This document shows positions 44,041 through 55,789 of a DNA stretch of 64,000 nucleotides, one piece after another; the first letter of the stretch is position 1; the number at the start of each line of letters is the position of its first letter. The notes under the pieces were generated by a model. That model was not told where the DNA came from, made no database searches, and was given only the letters and a program-made list of their open reading frames with translations. The stretch is from Parus major. Taxonomy: Eukaryota; Chordata; Aves; Passeriformes; Paridae. Position numbers and translations under genes: made by a program. The stretch spans positions 7,811,555-7,875,554 of the forward strand of contig NC_031768.1 in the NCBI RefSeq assembly GCF_001522545.3, written 5' to 3'.

Positions 44041-44985
44041 CCCCTTGGCGAGTCTCCGCAGCTCTGCTGCTGCGAGGTGAGCGAGGTGCCGAGCAGGGGA
44101 GCAGATAAACGATGGGTGTTGTGGCCCTGGGCTGGTGCCTGCGTGTGCTGTGTCACTGGATTTAGAGCCGTGCACGGGCCATTGTGCTGTTCCGAGCCGC
44201 GGGTTTTGGCCATCGCTGATTAAGAGCCCTCCGGCGGTGACCTTAGCGAGCCGGGCAGCGCGCTGCTGGCTGCGGGCACTTGTCACTGTCGCTGCAGAGG
44301 GCAGGACGGGGGGCTGGGCGAGCACCGTAACTTTGCTGGAGACCAAAGAATTTGTGTGTGTGGCACAGGGCGGCGGAGCGGCCCCTGGGGCCAGCGGAGT
44401 TTGCGGGTGGCAGCCCCCTGGCCGGGGAACGTGGCAAGGAAGGGCAGCCCAGCGGGAGCAGGAGGGTGCTGGAGTGGCAGCGGGACCATCGGATTGTCAG
44501 GCGTCATCAAAGCCTGACGGTAAAAAACAAGAAGGCAGGGCGGCAGGAGGCCGGGGGAGCCGTGCAGGTGTGACAAATTAAAGATTAGCACTGCCGCACA
44601 CGGGGATGCTCCGTGCGGGCTGTGCCGCCGCCGCCGGGCGTTCGTCTCTCTCTGCCGGCTGCCGCTGCTGTCACGACGTGGGGCACATTTCTGACACGTC
44701 CTCCGGCTCTGCTGGAGCAGCGCAGCCGCTGCCCTTGCCACGACACACGGCCGGCTGTCGCCCCGTCGGCCCCAAGTGTCCCTTGGCCAGCCCCTTCCAG
44801 CTACACCCACTCATTAGCAGTTGGCGACTCGCAGCCTCGTCTTTGCCTGGAATCCTGCAATCACCTCGTGCGCTGGCTCAGATCTGGCTCCCGCACGGCA
44901 GAGAAACAAAGGCGAGTGGGAACAGGCAGCCCCAGCTGCCGCCGGCCCCGCAGCCATCCCCGGGCAGCTCGGCGATGGGGAGGGG
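44041..44985. promoter_or_regulatory. CpG island of about 950 bp
   Basis: Hand counting gives about 77 CpG between 44041 and 45000 in sequence that I judge above 60 percent GC, close to the number expected without depletion. It is the longest and densest island in the window. Islands of this size are usually promoters or developmental-gene-associated islands. No TATA box is obvious. A possible donor, ACAG|GTGGGC (GT near 44990), follows on the plus strand. The frames inside (44135-44581 and 44613-45110 plus, 44283-44810 minus) run on both strands and lack domains, so a non-coding or bidirectional promoter fits better than a coding exon. Direction is undetermined. Confidence 0.6.
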
Positions 44986-45039
44986 GACAGGTGGGCTTCA
45001 GGTTTCAGGCCGAAATTAAAGCAGGAAGGAAAGGGAATG

Positions 45040-45330
45040 GATCACCCATGAGCTCTAAAATAAGAGGAGGTTTTGTTTTATTTAACGTGAGGCCATTTTG
45101 GCCGATGTAAAATACCTATCAAAATGGAGACAGAAAACAGCTCTGCCTGAAAAGGTTGGGGCCAAATTGGCCTTGAGACTCACATCGTCCTGAGCCAATT
45201 AAAATGTCATAATAATGCAATCTCAAAAAAAGACGTGGCGTCTGCTAGTTATGAGACATACACAAGAAAAGGAATAATTTCCCAGCTAGAAGTGTTTATC
45301 CACGCTGCTCTCTGTGAGAAAATCAGGTGA
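45040..45330. promoter_or_regulatory. AT-rich motif-dense block next to CpG island
   Basis: Unique sequence with TTTTATTTAACGTGAGG, CCATTTTGGCCGATG, GCCAATTAAAATGTCATAATAATGC and AGTTATGAGAC words, including CCATTTTGG (45091-45099), one base short of a YY1/CArG-type site, a CCAATTA and an ATAATAATGCAAT stretch. No frame over it is credible. The abrupt change from a CpG island to AT-rich, motif-dense sequence is typical of promoter-proximal enhancers of developmental genes, but this is inference. Confidence 0.4.
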
Positions 45331-46186
45331 AAAGGGAGAGGGAATACCCCAAAAAGCAGCAGTAGCCTAGATGCAATCCTGCACTCTGCTCCATGTTCAT
45401 GTTGCCCAAGCTGGTGTCCCTGGAGCTCTCCAGGAGTTCAGGGGGGTCTTTGCAGGTTTGGGAAGGTCCTGCCTGCACTGCACGTCTCGTGCTTTGGGGT
45501 GGCTTCATTGCAAATGACAGTTTTAGCCTTTGTGTTGAATTTCCCAGCCTTGATGAGTCTTTGGGAGACATGTGTCCCCCAGGTATATCAGCAGTAATGG
45601 AAAGTGCCACTGTCACTACAGGCACTAACTCATCATTTTGATGACCCATCGATCCCTGGAAGAGTTGACTGGAGGGTAAAATAAATGTGGCTTCCTGGGA
45701 CAGGAAGAGAGGAGGAAAATACTGAAGACATTTTGCTTCACTGGCCACTGAAATGAACAAAAAACTGGCCACTGGCTGCAGTGGACATAGGGCTGGACTG
45801 TGCCCATGTTCACCAGAAGTCAAGAGACGTGCTGAAAGACAACTCCCCAGCAGCTGTCCCGGGCTGCAGGGACTCCCACCTGTGTCCATCCAGAGCTGCC
45901 CAGAGGTGCCAAGGCTTGTGCTTGGTCTTGCCTTGCTCTTTGGAGAATCTCGGACCTGCCTGGGGCAGGAGGGGAAATCCCACACGCTCCCAGGCTGCAG
46001 TGGCTGCCAGTGCCAGGAGACAAGAGCGAGGCTCCTGCCCCGGGCCAGCAGAGCTGTGCGGTGGGTGCTGGGGAGCGGGATTTTCCCGCAGGGAGCCGAT
46101 TCCAGCCGATGCCGCAGGCTGCAGCGAGTCCCGGAGGCCATCCCCTCTCCTGGGCTGCCACAGCCAAGTGCTAAGCTGGAGCTCAT
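45323..46186 (-). other. 287-codon open frame, probably non-coding
   Basis: This is the longest open frame of the window. The deduced product is rich in Ser, Leu, Gly and Pro and shows no signal peptide, transmembrane pattern, zinc-binding motif or family that I recognise. The start context is weak (C at -3, A at +4). Plus-strand frames of 153 and 139 codons (45753-46214, 45781-46200) overlap its 5' half, so GC composition keeps several frames open there. It lies about 340 bp from the CpG island, so a transcript could reach it, but coding function is unsupported. Confidence 0.2.
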
Positions 46187-46275
46187 TAGTCCTGCTGTGA
46201 GAGAAGTTAATTAGCTCGGGGAAAACGCCGTGCTAATTTGCCTAACCAGCTTTGGGGACCGAGGTTAACCCTGCC
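46165..46275. promoter_or_regulatory. Short homeodomain-motif stretch
   Basis: GCTCATTAGTCC, AAGTTAATTAGCTCGG and GTGCTAATTTGCC occur within 70 bp between GC-rich flanks, giving three TAAT-type cores. Candidate binding cluster. Confidence 0.3.
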
Positions 46276-49200
46276 AGGCCGGCTTGGACGCTCTGCCTCT
46301 GGCTGGGCTCTGCCTCCCGCAGCCCGTGGGCTCCAGAGTGGCTTTGAACATGTCACCCCTGCTCTTTTGAGGCCGTGTGAGCTCAGGTCTCCTGGCAGGG
46401 GGGACTGTCACCCCGAGGCAGCTCCGGCACCGCTGTGATGCCAGCCGGTCCCGCTCGGCAGGCAGATGGAGCAGCCTCAGCTCTTCGCTGCAGACACGGG
46501 CACAGCAGGGCGAGCGTCTCCGTGCCAAGCAGAGGTGCCGTGGCCGTGCCTTCCTGAGGCTGCCACATAGCTCAGTGCAGGATTTACAGCCTGTGTGGCC
46601 GTCCCTTCACACCCCTGTTCCCTGTCCAGCTGCCCGCTGCTGCCGTGTTACGCACTGATTGCTCCGCAGGCCAGGGCTCTGACAGGGCCTCGTCTTTTCC
46701 TTGCTTTATCAGTCCCCCCTGTCTTGCAAGAGTGTAGAACTTGGACAGGGTAATTTGAACAGCGTGTGGAGCAGATGGAAGCAGGTCCCTGGCTGTGGCC
46801 AGGTGGAGGGAGCACTCAGCAGGCAGAGGCTGGGCATGGCAAGCTGAGAAGAGGCTCCTGGCTCTGCGAAACACTGCTCCCTCTCCACCTAATGCTAAAG
46901 CAATTGGTGTCGATGGCTTTTGAATGACTGTTTTTGGCGTGCAGGCAGGAGGCTGCCCCCTGCTCCCCCACCCCACGGGAAGCCAAGCTTGGTTCAGCAC
47001 GATTTGCAGCAAGAGAGAGAAAGGAAGAGAAACACGTACAGCAGAGAGGCAGGGAGAGAAAAACAGGAGCAGGGTAATCTTCAATGCAAGCTTGCAAGCT
47101 GGTCTAAAAATAGAAGGTGAACTGTTCCCCAGTAATTAGCCAGGAGATGGTTTTATTTGCAGCAGTGAGATTTCAGCAGCAGTGCTTCTGGCAGGAGGAG
47201 ATGGGAATGTCCCAGCAGCTCTAACCTTGCAGAACAGGAGACTTGCCTCCCCTTGCCAAGGGACAATCTCCACAGAGACCAGGCAAGCATGGGCTCAGGC
47301 ATGAACACATTCACATTTTCCTCTGCCTGCCTGGACAGAGGGAACAAGAGGGCAGAGGAAAAGAGGTATCCCCTCCACAATGGCCTGCTGCCTGTCTGGG
47401 ATTAGATGCTCCTCAGCCTTTGGGCTGGAAGAAATTATGAGGTCTATTTACAGGGGGAGGAGACAGCAGCATGCTGGCATCAGGGCTTGGTCCCTAAAGG
47501 GGTTCAAGCAAGGACAAGCCATGCCTGGGGAATGGCACAGGGACCCACACTTGGAATACAGCAAGGACTGAGCCTGAGGCCCTTGGTTTGCCTGCAGGTG
47601 CATTCTGCAAGACTTGGCATCCAGGGGAGGTGCCGAGGGTTGTGCCCACCCCAAACCAGCACATGAAGTGAGATTGGTGATGAGTGATGGGAAGTGGGTG
47701 CCAGGCTGGACTTTCCCAGCCAGCCACGGTGGATGTGCTGGGTTAATGCCAGGGCTACTTGGTTCCTTCCCTTTTGGTCTTGTGGCAGCAAGGACAGGGG
47801 GCTGTCCTCCCCTCCAGCCCAGTACAAGGGTTCCTCACAAGGCAGTGGGCATCTCTGGGCTCCTTGCAGGAGTTGGGCTGCTGAGGGCTTGGGGTGGGAC
47901 AAGTGGCAGAAGTGTCCCAACCTGGCTCTCAGGTGTTCCTTGAGCGCTAGAAGAAGTGAGAATCTTCCCCTGGCTTTGCTGGAGAAGGCTAACAAAACCA
48001 GGAATAAAGTTAAAATTCAGGCAAAGCTCAGTATTTACATCCTGCTGCTGCTTACAATGGGAGTGGGACTGGAATGAAGTCAGCATGGATCCAGGTCATT
48101 TCATGCATTTTATGGATTCTGACAATGCAGGGAAACAAAATGTAACAAAGCAGAAAACAAAAGTGCAAAGAGTCACCTCAGCATTGTGCTGGCCTTCTCC
48201 CACTGGTCCAGCACTGCGTACCCTAAACCCACTCACACTCTAGAAAGAGGACAGAGGGACTGGAGGGACATTTTGACAGAGGAGGTGCAGACTTCCATGG
48301 AACCCAATGGCCCTTGGGCAGGGGCCGGTCACCACTGCCCCATGTTCCACAAGTGTGTGGAATACCATCACCTGCATCCTGGAGGGGAACAGTGTGGCAG
48401 GACTGTTGCTTTCCAGACCCAGGAGATCTGTTATCACTCTCAATAAAAGCTGGTTTTGGCAGAGCCAAAGCCCAATGGTGAGAAGACAATGTGCTGTTTG
48501 ACCCACAGCCAGCAGCTGTCCCTGGGCTGGGAATCAGTCCATCGCTGAATGAAAGCAAACGGGCTTTACATCCCATTTCAGGCAACACCCAGCCCCTGCT
48601 GTCCTCCTGTTGATTCTGTGGCTCTGCAATCATGTTTAACTTCCCATCTTCCTGTCTCCCTGTTGCTGCCTGTGAGGCCTGTGCAAACAGCAGGGGAAGG
48701 AGGCTAATTGCCTCTGGAAAAGGAATGGTGATAACAGTGGTGCTGGAAGAGCCATCACCAGCAGGCAGTTAGCGAATGGAGAACACAGGGAAAAGCACCC
48801 CCCTCTCCCCTGGATGCTCTTCTGAAGAATTACTCGTACCCATAGGAGGTTGTGCTGCTCCAGAGTGCTGGGCACTGCTGATTTTGAGTGTCCTCTCTAT
48901 TGGGACATGATTAACTGGAAAATTTACAAATTGGAAGGTCTCTCCAGGAGCCAGTTTAAAGCCAGTGGTTCTTCTGGCTCACCCCTGCGTGGCAGAGCAG
49001 CTGAGGAGCGGGATGGGAGCAGCTGGGGCGTGCACCCGTGCTGGTAGTGGGGATGGACATGTAGCTGTGGCAGGGGGATGCCTTGGAGTTATTTTGGGGG
49101 TGCCTGCTGAGCCTCTAAATGGTGCCCATGCTGCCTTTGGGGCAGGAGGAGAGTTTGCTGTGAGGCCCTGAGTTCAGGAGGTTATGTAGAGCTTCGCTGC

Positions 49201-49323
49201 CCTGCTGTGTCCCCAACAGAGGATGGCAACAGGCTCCCTTTCTGATCCAGCTTCTGTGGAAACTGTGTGTTGGCAGATGTGCTCTCACCCCCAGGAGGAT
49301 AGAGATGTGCAAGAGCTTTATCT

Positions 49324-49330
<7 letters not shown>
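46276..49330. other. Unassigned non-coding sequence
   Basis: About 3 kb. 46380-46560 is moderately CpG-rich. Frames up to 166 codons (46584-47084 minus) and 163 codons (47504-47995 minus) are overlapped by plus frames and lack domains. No transposon or RNA gene recognised. Confidence 0.5.
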
Positions 49331-49357
<27 letters not shown>

Positions 49358-49400
49358 TGCACATATATATATATACACACATACACACACACACACATAT
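49331..49400. repeat. Compound (AC)n(AT)n(AC)n microsatellite
   Basis: An AC run of about 13 units, GCAC, an AT run of about 7 units, and a second AC run interrupted by AT. Directly readable; alternating purine-pyrimidine, so Z-DNA-prone. Confidence 0.95.
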
Positions 49401-52400
49401 GAGCCAAGTATGGCCAGGTGCGCTCACCTGGGGTGTGTATAGGTGATGTAGCCCACTTGAGACATGGAGAAAGGACCTGAGCTGTTTCCTTTTTTACCTG
49501 CTTTTTCTCCTCCTTCCTCAGTGTGTCCTTTGCCCCTGCTCCGGCAGCCTGGCATGTGCCCCCAGCAGCCAGGGGTGACACCGCTGTTCCCCTGCTCATC
49601 CCTCCCCTGCCCTCCTCTCCTCAGGGATCCTCCTGCAGACAGAGAAATCCTCCCAGGAGGGAAGTGGCAGTACGTAGGTTTGCACGGTGATGCATGAATG
49701 CAATCAGCCCGGCCTTTCCAGGAGCACAGGGAGCGTGCGGTGAGGGGGCGCAGCCTCCCTGGAGAGATTATACCTGAGATGCATTAGAAATGGCTGTGGG
49801 GAATTTTTAAACTAGCAATCAAGAGACAGCTTGGAAATGAAAATCAGTGGTGGGCAAAGAGGCCAGGGGGAGGCAGGGGCTGCCTCTGCCCCAGAGCTGG
49901 ATAAGTCTGTGTGACTCACTGTCCTCTTAGCAGTGAGGGATAAGATCTGTGCTGGAGTGAAGGGGAAAACTTGGCTGGGAGTTGCAATGGCTCTGAGATT
50001 TCTCAGCTACAAAGGACTGGGCTCCTCTGACCTGCTGGATGACAAAGCACTTCTCAATTGCCTAAAAAACCCCGGACAATGAGAGAGAGGACTAGAAGGG
50101 GAACAGAGGTCAACAAATGCAGCATGTCCCATCTTAGTGCAAGCTTCCCCTGAGCCTGGCTGCTCAGCTCTGGGTTCCTGGGAATGAGGTGCAGGTTCCA
50201 AACAAGCTCTGTCTCCCAGACTGAAGATTGCCTGCTCTTCCCAAATGCACACAAGGAGGGCTGTGAAGTGTCATGTAGACTGGGTCTGCTGATCCAGAAT
50301 TCTCTTGCTTGGAAAAGCAAACTGAGGGAGAAAAAGCTGATTATAATGCTGCCAAATTAGCAGAGCTTTACATGACAGGTATGGGAAACACCTGCAATCC
50401 CAATCCATACAGTGCAGCATTTTAAGAGTGGTTATTACAAACAGCTCTGCAGGATGCACAGCCCTCCCCTGCCTACGCTCCCTTCTACTCTTGTCCATGG
50501 CCTTTCCCTTCCCCCAGCTGTGGGCAGCTCTGGTGAAGTAGCTTGCACTGCTCCACACCAGAAGGATCCTACCTTAGTGCCTTTTCCCAGTGCCAATCCA
50601 CATGTTGGAAGGCAGTCAAATCCTGGAGCCGAATCTGCTCCTGGCATTGCTAGAGCTGTGTGGCTGAAGGTGATGCCAGCAGTGAATCTGGCTGGGAATG
50701 TCTGCAGTTTCTTCAGCAGAGAAGCTAAAAACATCCCAGCCCAACACAGCAGAGTGGAGCTGTGCCCCCTGGCAGTGCCAGCTGCACGCTGCCTGGAGCA
50801 GGCCAGCCAGCACGGTGGACAGATGGTTGCTGCCCATGTTAGCATGTTGCTCTTCCAAGGAGGGACTCATGCTTTTCCTCCATTCACTTCTGCATTTCAA
50901 ATATCAATTCTCCATCCACTTCTGTGCTTTCAACTAGCAGCTTGCTCACAAACCTTGGGCTGAACCAGAGACATCTCTCTCCCCAAGGCCAGGGGTACCA
51001 TATGGCACGCTTCCAGTCTCAAAGACCAAACAGCTTGCTCAGGCACATGCTGGGGCATGGGTGTCAGGGAAGGGGCTGGATATCTGGAAGAACCTTCTCT
51101 AGCTCTGCTGTCAGGGGGTTATGACCTTATGCCTTCTTCTCACACTCCACTGTAAACACAGTGGTGCAGCCCGTGGCTCCCCAGACTGGGCTCCCCATGG
51201 GCGTGGAGCTCCTTTCTGCTGGACTTGACCTGCCCCATGCTGGGCCCAGGCTCCACCCTCAGGCCTGAAGTGAGCTGTCTCCCAGTCCAGGTTTGGGAAG
51301 GTGTACAGGAGGGAGGAGAGGTTCCTCCTTTGCTCCTCCTCGCCCTGGGGACACCTCTGCCAGAGCACTCCATACCTTTTGCAGTGACACAGAAATGCTT
51401 CCTAGCGTCCATCAGCAGGAGATGGGACCCTGGCACCCAGGTTGCAAAGCCAGAGCTGCTTGGAGCTCTGAGCAGCAGCAGAAGACTGCAGCAAACTTAT
51501 TTCCCTTCCCTCCTGCTTACACATGCACTCATGGACACTCTGGGGCAGGAGCAATGGCCTCAGAGTAGTGGTGAGGGCTGGCAGTGCATGGGCAGGGGAG
51601 CTGCAAGGCAGAGCTGTGGAGAAATGGGATTAGCATGGAGAAGTGAGGGAAGGAGGGAGGAAAGGACAAAAGTGAGTCTCGTGGTGGGCTTTCCTTGACA
51701 CACGTTGGTAAGAAGCTAAAAAAAAGAGTGGCACCTGCAAAATGCAAGTGAAAGCCTGGTGTGAGGGACGAGGACTTGCTCAGTGATGTTGTGAGGGTTC
51801 AGAACCTTCAGCTGGTGGAACCCCCAGCCATATTTAGATGCCATATGGGGTGTTAAGTGCAGCGGCACAGGAGCGGGAGCCTAATTCTCATTCTTCCACC
51901 AGTCCTGGGAACGTGAAGCCTGGGCCTGACCTGGGGCCTGCCTGCCTCATGCATCACTCAGATGACAACAGAGTTATTTTTTCCCTGACAGGATCCAGAA
52001 ACCAGGTCACTCTGCATGTAAATCTATAACAAATCTGGCTGGGATTAGGCGGGCCATGGAGAGGAGGCAACAAGCAGCATTCATCAGATGTGCCTGTGGT
52101 GAAGACTCTGCAGCACTCACAGGGAAGGGAGCGGAGGCACATTCTTTCTCGAGCAGGGGGGTTGCTACGCCAGGAGCTGCCGTCCTGGGTCCCAGGATTC
52201 GAGCCACGATGGCCTCAGCAGAAACAAATGCTGCATTCCAGGGAGGCCAATCCTTGAGAGCAATTAAATAATAATGACATGATAGTAACAAGCAGATCAA
52301 TCAATCCCTCCATGAGCTGAGGGACCCTGAGGGGAGGACTGGGCTTTTCCCAGAGCAAACTAAGACCAGCTCTTCTCCAATAAACACAGATAATACCAGT

Positions 52401-53075
52401 AACAAACCTCAGATCTCGGGCCAGACTTTGGCTAATAACACCTGTGTAGGACGTGGGATGAATGAGGGCTGGATGGACACAGCTTTAACTTTGCCTGTGC
52501 AGCAGGCACTATCCTGAGCTGAGGGGAGAGAAAAGCAGCATGGCTGCAGCAGGTAGGGGCTTGTGATCTGTTTCCTCCTCCTCTTTCCTTCTTGAGGAGG
52601 TGAGCACAGGCACATGGGATGATTACAAACCAAATCACATCTCTCCAGCCGCATGCTTCCCCGCTTCAAACTAATCAACTGAACCTCTAAGGGTTAAAGA
52701 ATAGCAGGACTTGTCTCCATGGGCATTGCAAGACCTATTGAAAAATCCCGACCCCTTTGGCTCAGTTGCTGAGGGAATTTTTGAGCTGAAAATGCCGGGG
52801 CTCTGGGAACTGTTAAACCCCACAAACCCTAGATTGCTTTTATGCCTGCCCCAGGCTGCAGCCTTGGATCTTTTCTTTTCCCCTCTGCAAACTGCTTGGT
52901 AATGAACCCTTGTGGCATCCAGCTCACCTCCCCTTCTCCCAGCTGGCAACCCAGCTCCACAGCGATGCCCTTTTGTTCCACCGGTGCTGAGATCTGCAAA
53001 CTCATTGCTAATTACTGCATCTGGGGCTTCCAGCTCCAGCGACAACGCCAGGACTTTCTTCAGGCTCCTGATGGC
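49401..53075. other. Unassigned non-coding sequence
   Basis: About 3.7 kb without a supported gene. Frames up to 183 codons (50412-50963 plus) and 157 codons (51225-51698 plus) have long opposite-strand partners and no recognisable domain. No RNA gene or interspersed repeat recognised. Confidence 0.5.
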
Positions 53076-53079
53076 CAAA

Positions 53080-53420
53080 GTTCATCCCCCTGCTTATTTC
53101 CTTACCAAAGACCATTATCTCTCATTTACATCTAAACTAGTTTTTTATACCAGTTTAAATGCTGCCCCTCCCCCTGTAATCTCAATGCAAATGAATTAAA
53201 AGTTCATTCTTCCGATGCTCAAATCCTGCACACTTTCTTTTTCAGTTCTTATTTAAATCACACACTGTTTTGAACTAAACCTTTTATTTCCTCCCAATTA
53301 TTATTTCTGGTGTGTTTTCCAGAGCCTTACAACATGGCATCTGATTATACACAAAGCTTCGAAATAAAGCCCTGCTTTTTCCCTTCATTAAGGACACAAA
53401 GGATTCCTGTGTGAGCCAAG
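53080..53420. promoter_or_regulatory. AT-rich block with exact octamer site
   Basis: ATGCAAAT (53185-53192) is an exact POU octamer. It overlaps an inverted repeat, ATGAA (53191-53195) with TTCAT (53203-53207). Around it are CCATTATCTC (GATA), TTCTTATTTAAATC, CCCAATTATTATTTC and CTGATTATAC words in unique sequence. No credible frame. Candidate enhancer. Confidence 0.4.
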
Positions 53421-54055
53421 CAGCACTTTGGACACTAATACAGCTTTACACCCCAAATCACATCCTGGCTTTCTGCAGAGCAGATTGGGGAGTGGATCTC
53501 TGTCTTTCCTTGTTGCCAGCATCCTTTGCAGGCTGCAGCCAGCTCCTTCCCTCCTTGGAATGAACATCCGATTAAGCTGTGCCAGCATGTTCGCCCACAA
53601 ACTCCTGTCCTCTGGCTCGTCCTACATCACAACTGGGTGTGTTTGCTGGCTAATACTGCCTGCCTGGATCCCCTCTGTTTGCCTCTGTGTTAGGAGCCCA
53701 GAAGCTTGGTGGGTCCACACAAGATTTTGCTGTTGTTGGTCATTTCCCACAGAATGGGAGTCACATAGAAAGCCTGATCTGTAAACCCCACAGCCCCACC
53801 TGAAGCCTAAAATTAATGAACTTTGGGCTAAGTGATGACCAAGGACATCAAGGCAGGCAGTGGCAGGACTGCTTGTAACCCCCACAGGTAATCACCACAT
53901 CCCTCCTGGATCTGAGATCTTGTCATCTGAAAACTGCCTGAATCAAATCAGCAGCACAGGAAACCACCCTGTCTGCAGCATGTTTCCCTTATTTAACATC
54001 ATCATGCAGAAAGGAATAATGTATGCCGTGTTTACCAAGCAAAGAGGGGAGAGCT
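53421..54055. other. Unassigned non-coding sequence
   Basis: Opposing short frames (53428-53784 plus, 118 codons; 53622-53885 minus) without domains. Confidence 0.45.
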
Positions 54056-54059
54056 TTCT

Positions 54060-54225
54060 ATCAAAATGATGCATTACTGAGCTGATTAGCTGCACAAGAA
54101 GTCTCTAAGCAAATGGGTTTTATCTTGTTGAATATTCCAGCATTTTAAAAATAAACTATTCATTCCTGACGAGTTTTAAAAATACCTCTGACTGGCGGTC
54201 ACCTGGAACTGATAAACATTTACAA
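54060..54225. promoter_or_regulatory. Constrained-looking AT-rich block
   Basis: ATGCATTACTGAGCTGATTAGC, TTTATCTTGTTGAATATTCC and two AAAAATA words occur in 165 bp of unique sequence. Homeodomain and GATA-type words are readable. It lies about 170 bp upstream of the MIR copy. Confidence 0.3.
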
Positions 54226-54398
54226 CCATGTGGGTTCAGGAGAGATTTCAAATGGAGTTCATAGGGTGTGAGAAGCAATTTGCCAAATGGACACAGGACA
54301 GGAGTTGGATTACTGGTTTCCCCCAAAGAGAGACTTCTTGCAATATAGAAAGGTTTTGTCTAACAGGATTTGCATGGGTCTGTAAGGTGAGGGACACT

Positions 54399-54560
54399 AG
54401 ACCTGCAGCTCTGATATCATACCATGCTTCTCCTCTGGGACCTTGGGCAATTTGGGTTATCCTTGTCTCTGTTAAACTCTCTATCTGTAGAACTGAGATA
54501 TTGCTGCCTGCAGTAAATACCTGCAAAGTGCTCAAATGTGGAGGTTATTATATAAATATC
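54399..54560 (+). mobile_element. Ancient MIR-type CORE-SINE fragment
   Basis: GACCTTGGGCAA (54439-54450) matches the MIR core exactly. It is followed in order and at near-normal spacing by CTCTGTTAAACTCTCTATCTGTAG (compare the MIR words CTCTGT...CATCTGTAAAA), an ACTGAGAT stretch, then GCAAAGTGCT (54523-54532) and TTATTATATAAAT (54545-54557), which match the conserved MIR/L2-like tail (GTAAAGCGCT ... CTATATAAAT). The tRNA-derived 5' part is not clear. MIR copies pre-date the amniote radiation, so a readable copy in a bird is old and possibly retained by selection. A 166-codon plus frame (54228-54728) runs through it and is judged accidental. Confidence 0.7.
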
Positions 54561-55650
54561 TATGGAGCTTTCACCTCTGCTGCACTGAGAAGCCAGCCCC
54601 TACGGATGAACCTGTCTGGTGGGGTGGGAATCTCATGGTACAGGAGTGAACATGGACTGAGAAACATGAGGAAAGCCAGAGCTGCTCCATACCAGGAAAT
54701 TCTTTTTCATTATATATTCAAAATCTGATGTAATTAGCTATTCTGGCCACTGTAAGCTTGCCTTCATTTTAGAAACAGCCAGGCCAGGCCACATGCTTCC
54801 TTGAGTGCCAAGCTGCCTTTCTGACCTGCTGAGGAGCAATGCATATGTCCCAAATGCCAGGCTGCCCATTTCCTCCTCTATTGCATCGAAAGTAAAATTA
54901 ACATCTGAATCCCAGTGATCCAGGTCAGCCTGACCCCTGAAGAATATACACCACCAGGGAGGTCATGAAACACCACAAAAGCCATGAACAAAGCCACTAA
55001 TTGGCTTCTTTTCAGCCATACCCCCGTGCCAACAGTCTTGCCCCTCTCAAACCACCCTACGCTGCCTTCGCTGCCTTCGGACTGCTGAGACACAGCCTAT
55101 TTTTGCAGGGCCAGAACAGTTAATGATACTTTGTGTTACTGATTCTGTAATTCATATTGTTTGTGCTGGCAGGGAATTCCCCGTGACATTTTATCTCAGC
55201 CAGTCTCTTCTGGCTGGTTAAAATATTTGGAATTATTATTTCTGGCTCATGGGTCCAGCCTAGGTTGTAGCAGGATCATTCCTGGGCTGTGCACAAACAC
55301 ATGGCCACTCTCCCCAGTGTCACTGGTCTGGAATTGATGGGACATACAGGACACAGCAGGGGTGGGGGTTGGGGGTGTGCAAAGTTTATGGTAGACCGGG
55401 AACAGACAAAATTAAGGCAAATGGGTCTTTAGGTGTTATTCTGGAGCCAGTTGAAAGGGGTACTGGACTGGGAGATTGGGGAGTGGAGAGCCCATGGAGT
55501 GAGATAGGGAAACTGGTGGCTGGGCAGGGGGAAACAAGCAAAGGGGCAGAGCAATGCTGGGCTGCTGCTCTGGGGTCGGAGTGTCCCCTGTGGGGCAGAG
55601 CTGGGCGTTTGATCTGCATTTGGGGCCGGAGTGTGATTTGGGGAGGAGTG
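54561..55650. other. Unassigned non-coding sequence
   Basis: No supported gene. CTGCCTTCG is tandemly duplicated near 55063-55080. 55120-55250 is AT-rich. The opposing frames around 55369-55942 (159 codons plus, 168 and 132 minus) are GC-driven. Confidence 0.45.
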
Positions 55651-55652
55651 CC

Positions 55653-55668
55653 TGTGTGTGTGTGTGTG
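55653..55668. repeat. (TG)8 microsatellite
   Basis: Eight TG units, directly readable. Confidence 0.85.
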
Positions 55669-55789
55669 AACCGGAGGGCTCCAAGCAGTGCGGGAACACA
55701 GGGGTTGAGGAGCATCCCCTGCTCAGCTGTGTGTGCTGCTGCGGCTCTGCTGGCAGGCTGCTTCCCTCCATCAGCTGCGTACATTCATC

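Noticed and set aside
50412..50963. 183-codon plus frame
   Set aside because: Mirrored by minus frames of 136 and 94 codons; no family resemblance.
52140..52215. GGATTCGAGCC, reminiscent of a tRNA T-arm
   Set aside because: No matching D-arm, anticodon arm or acceptor stem could be found around it.
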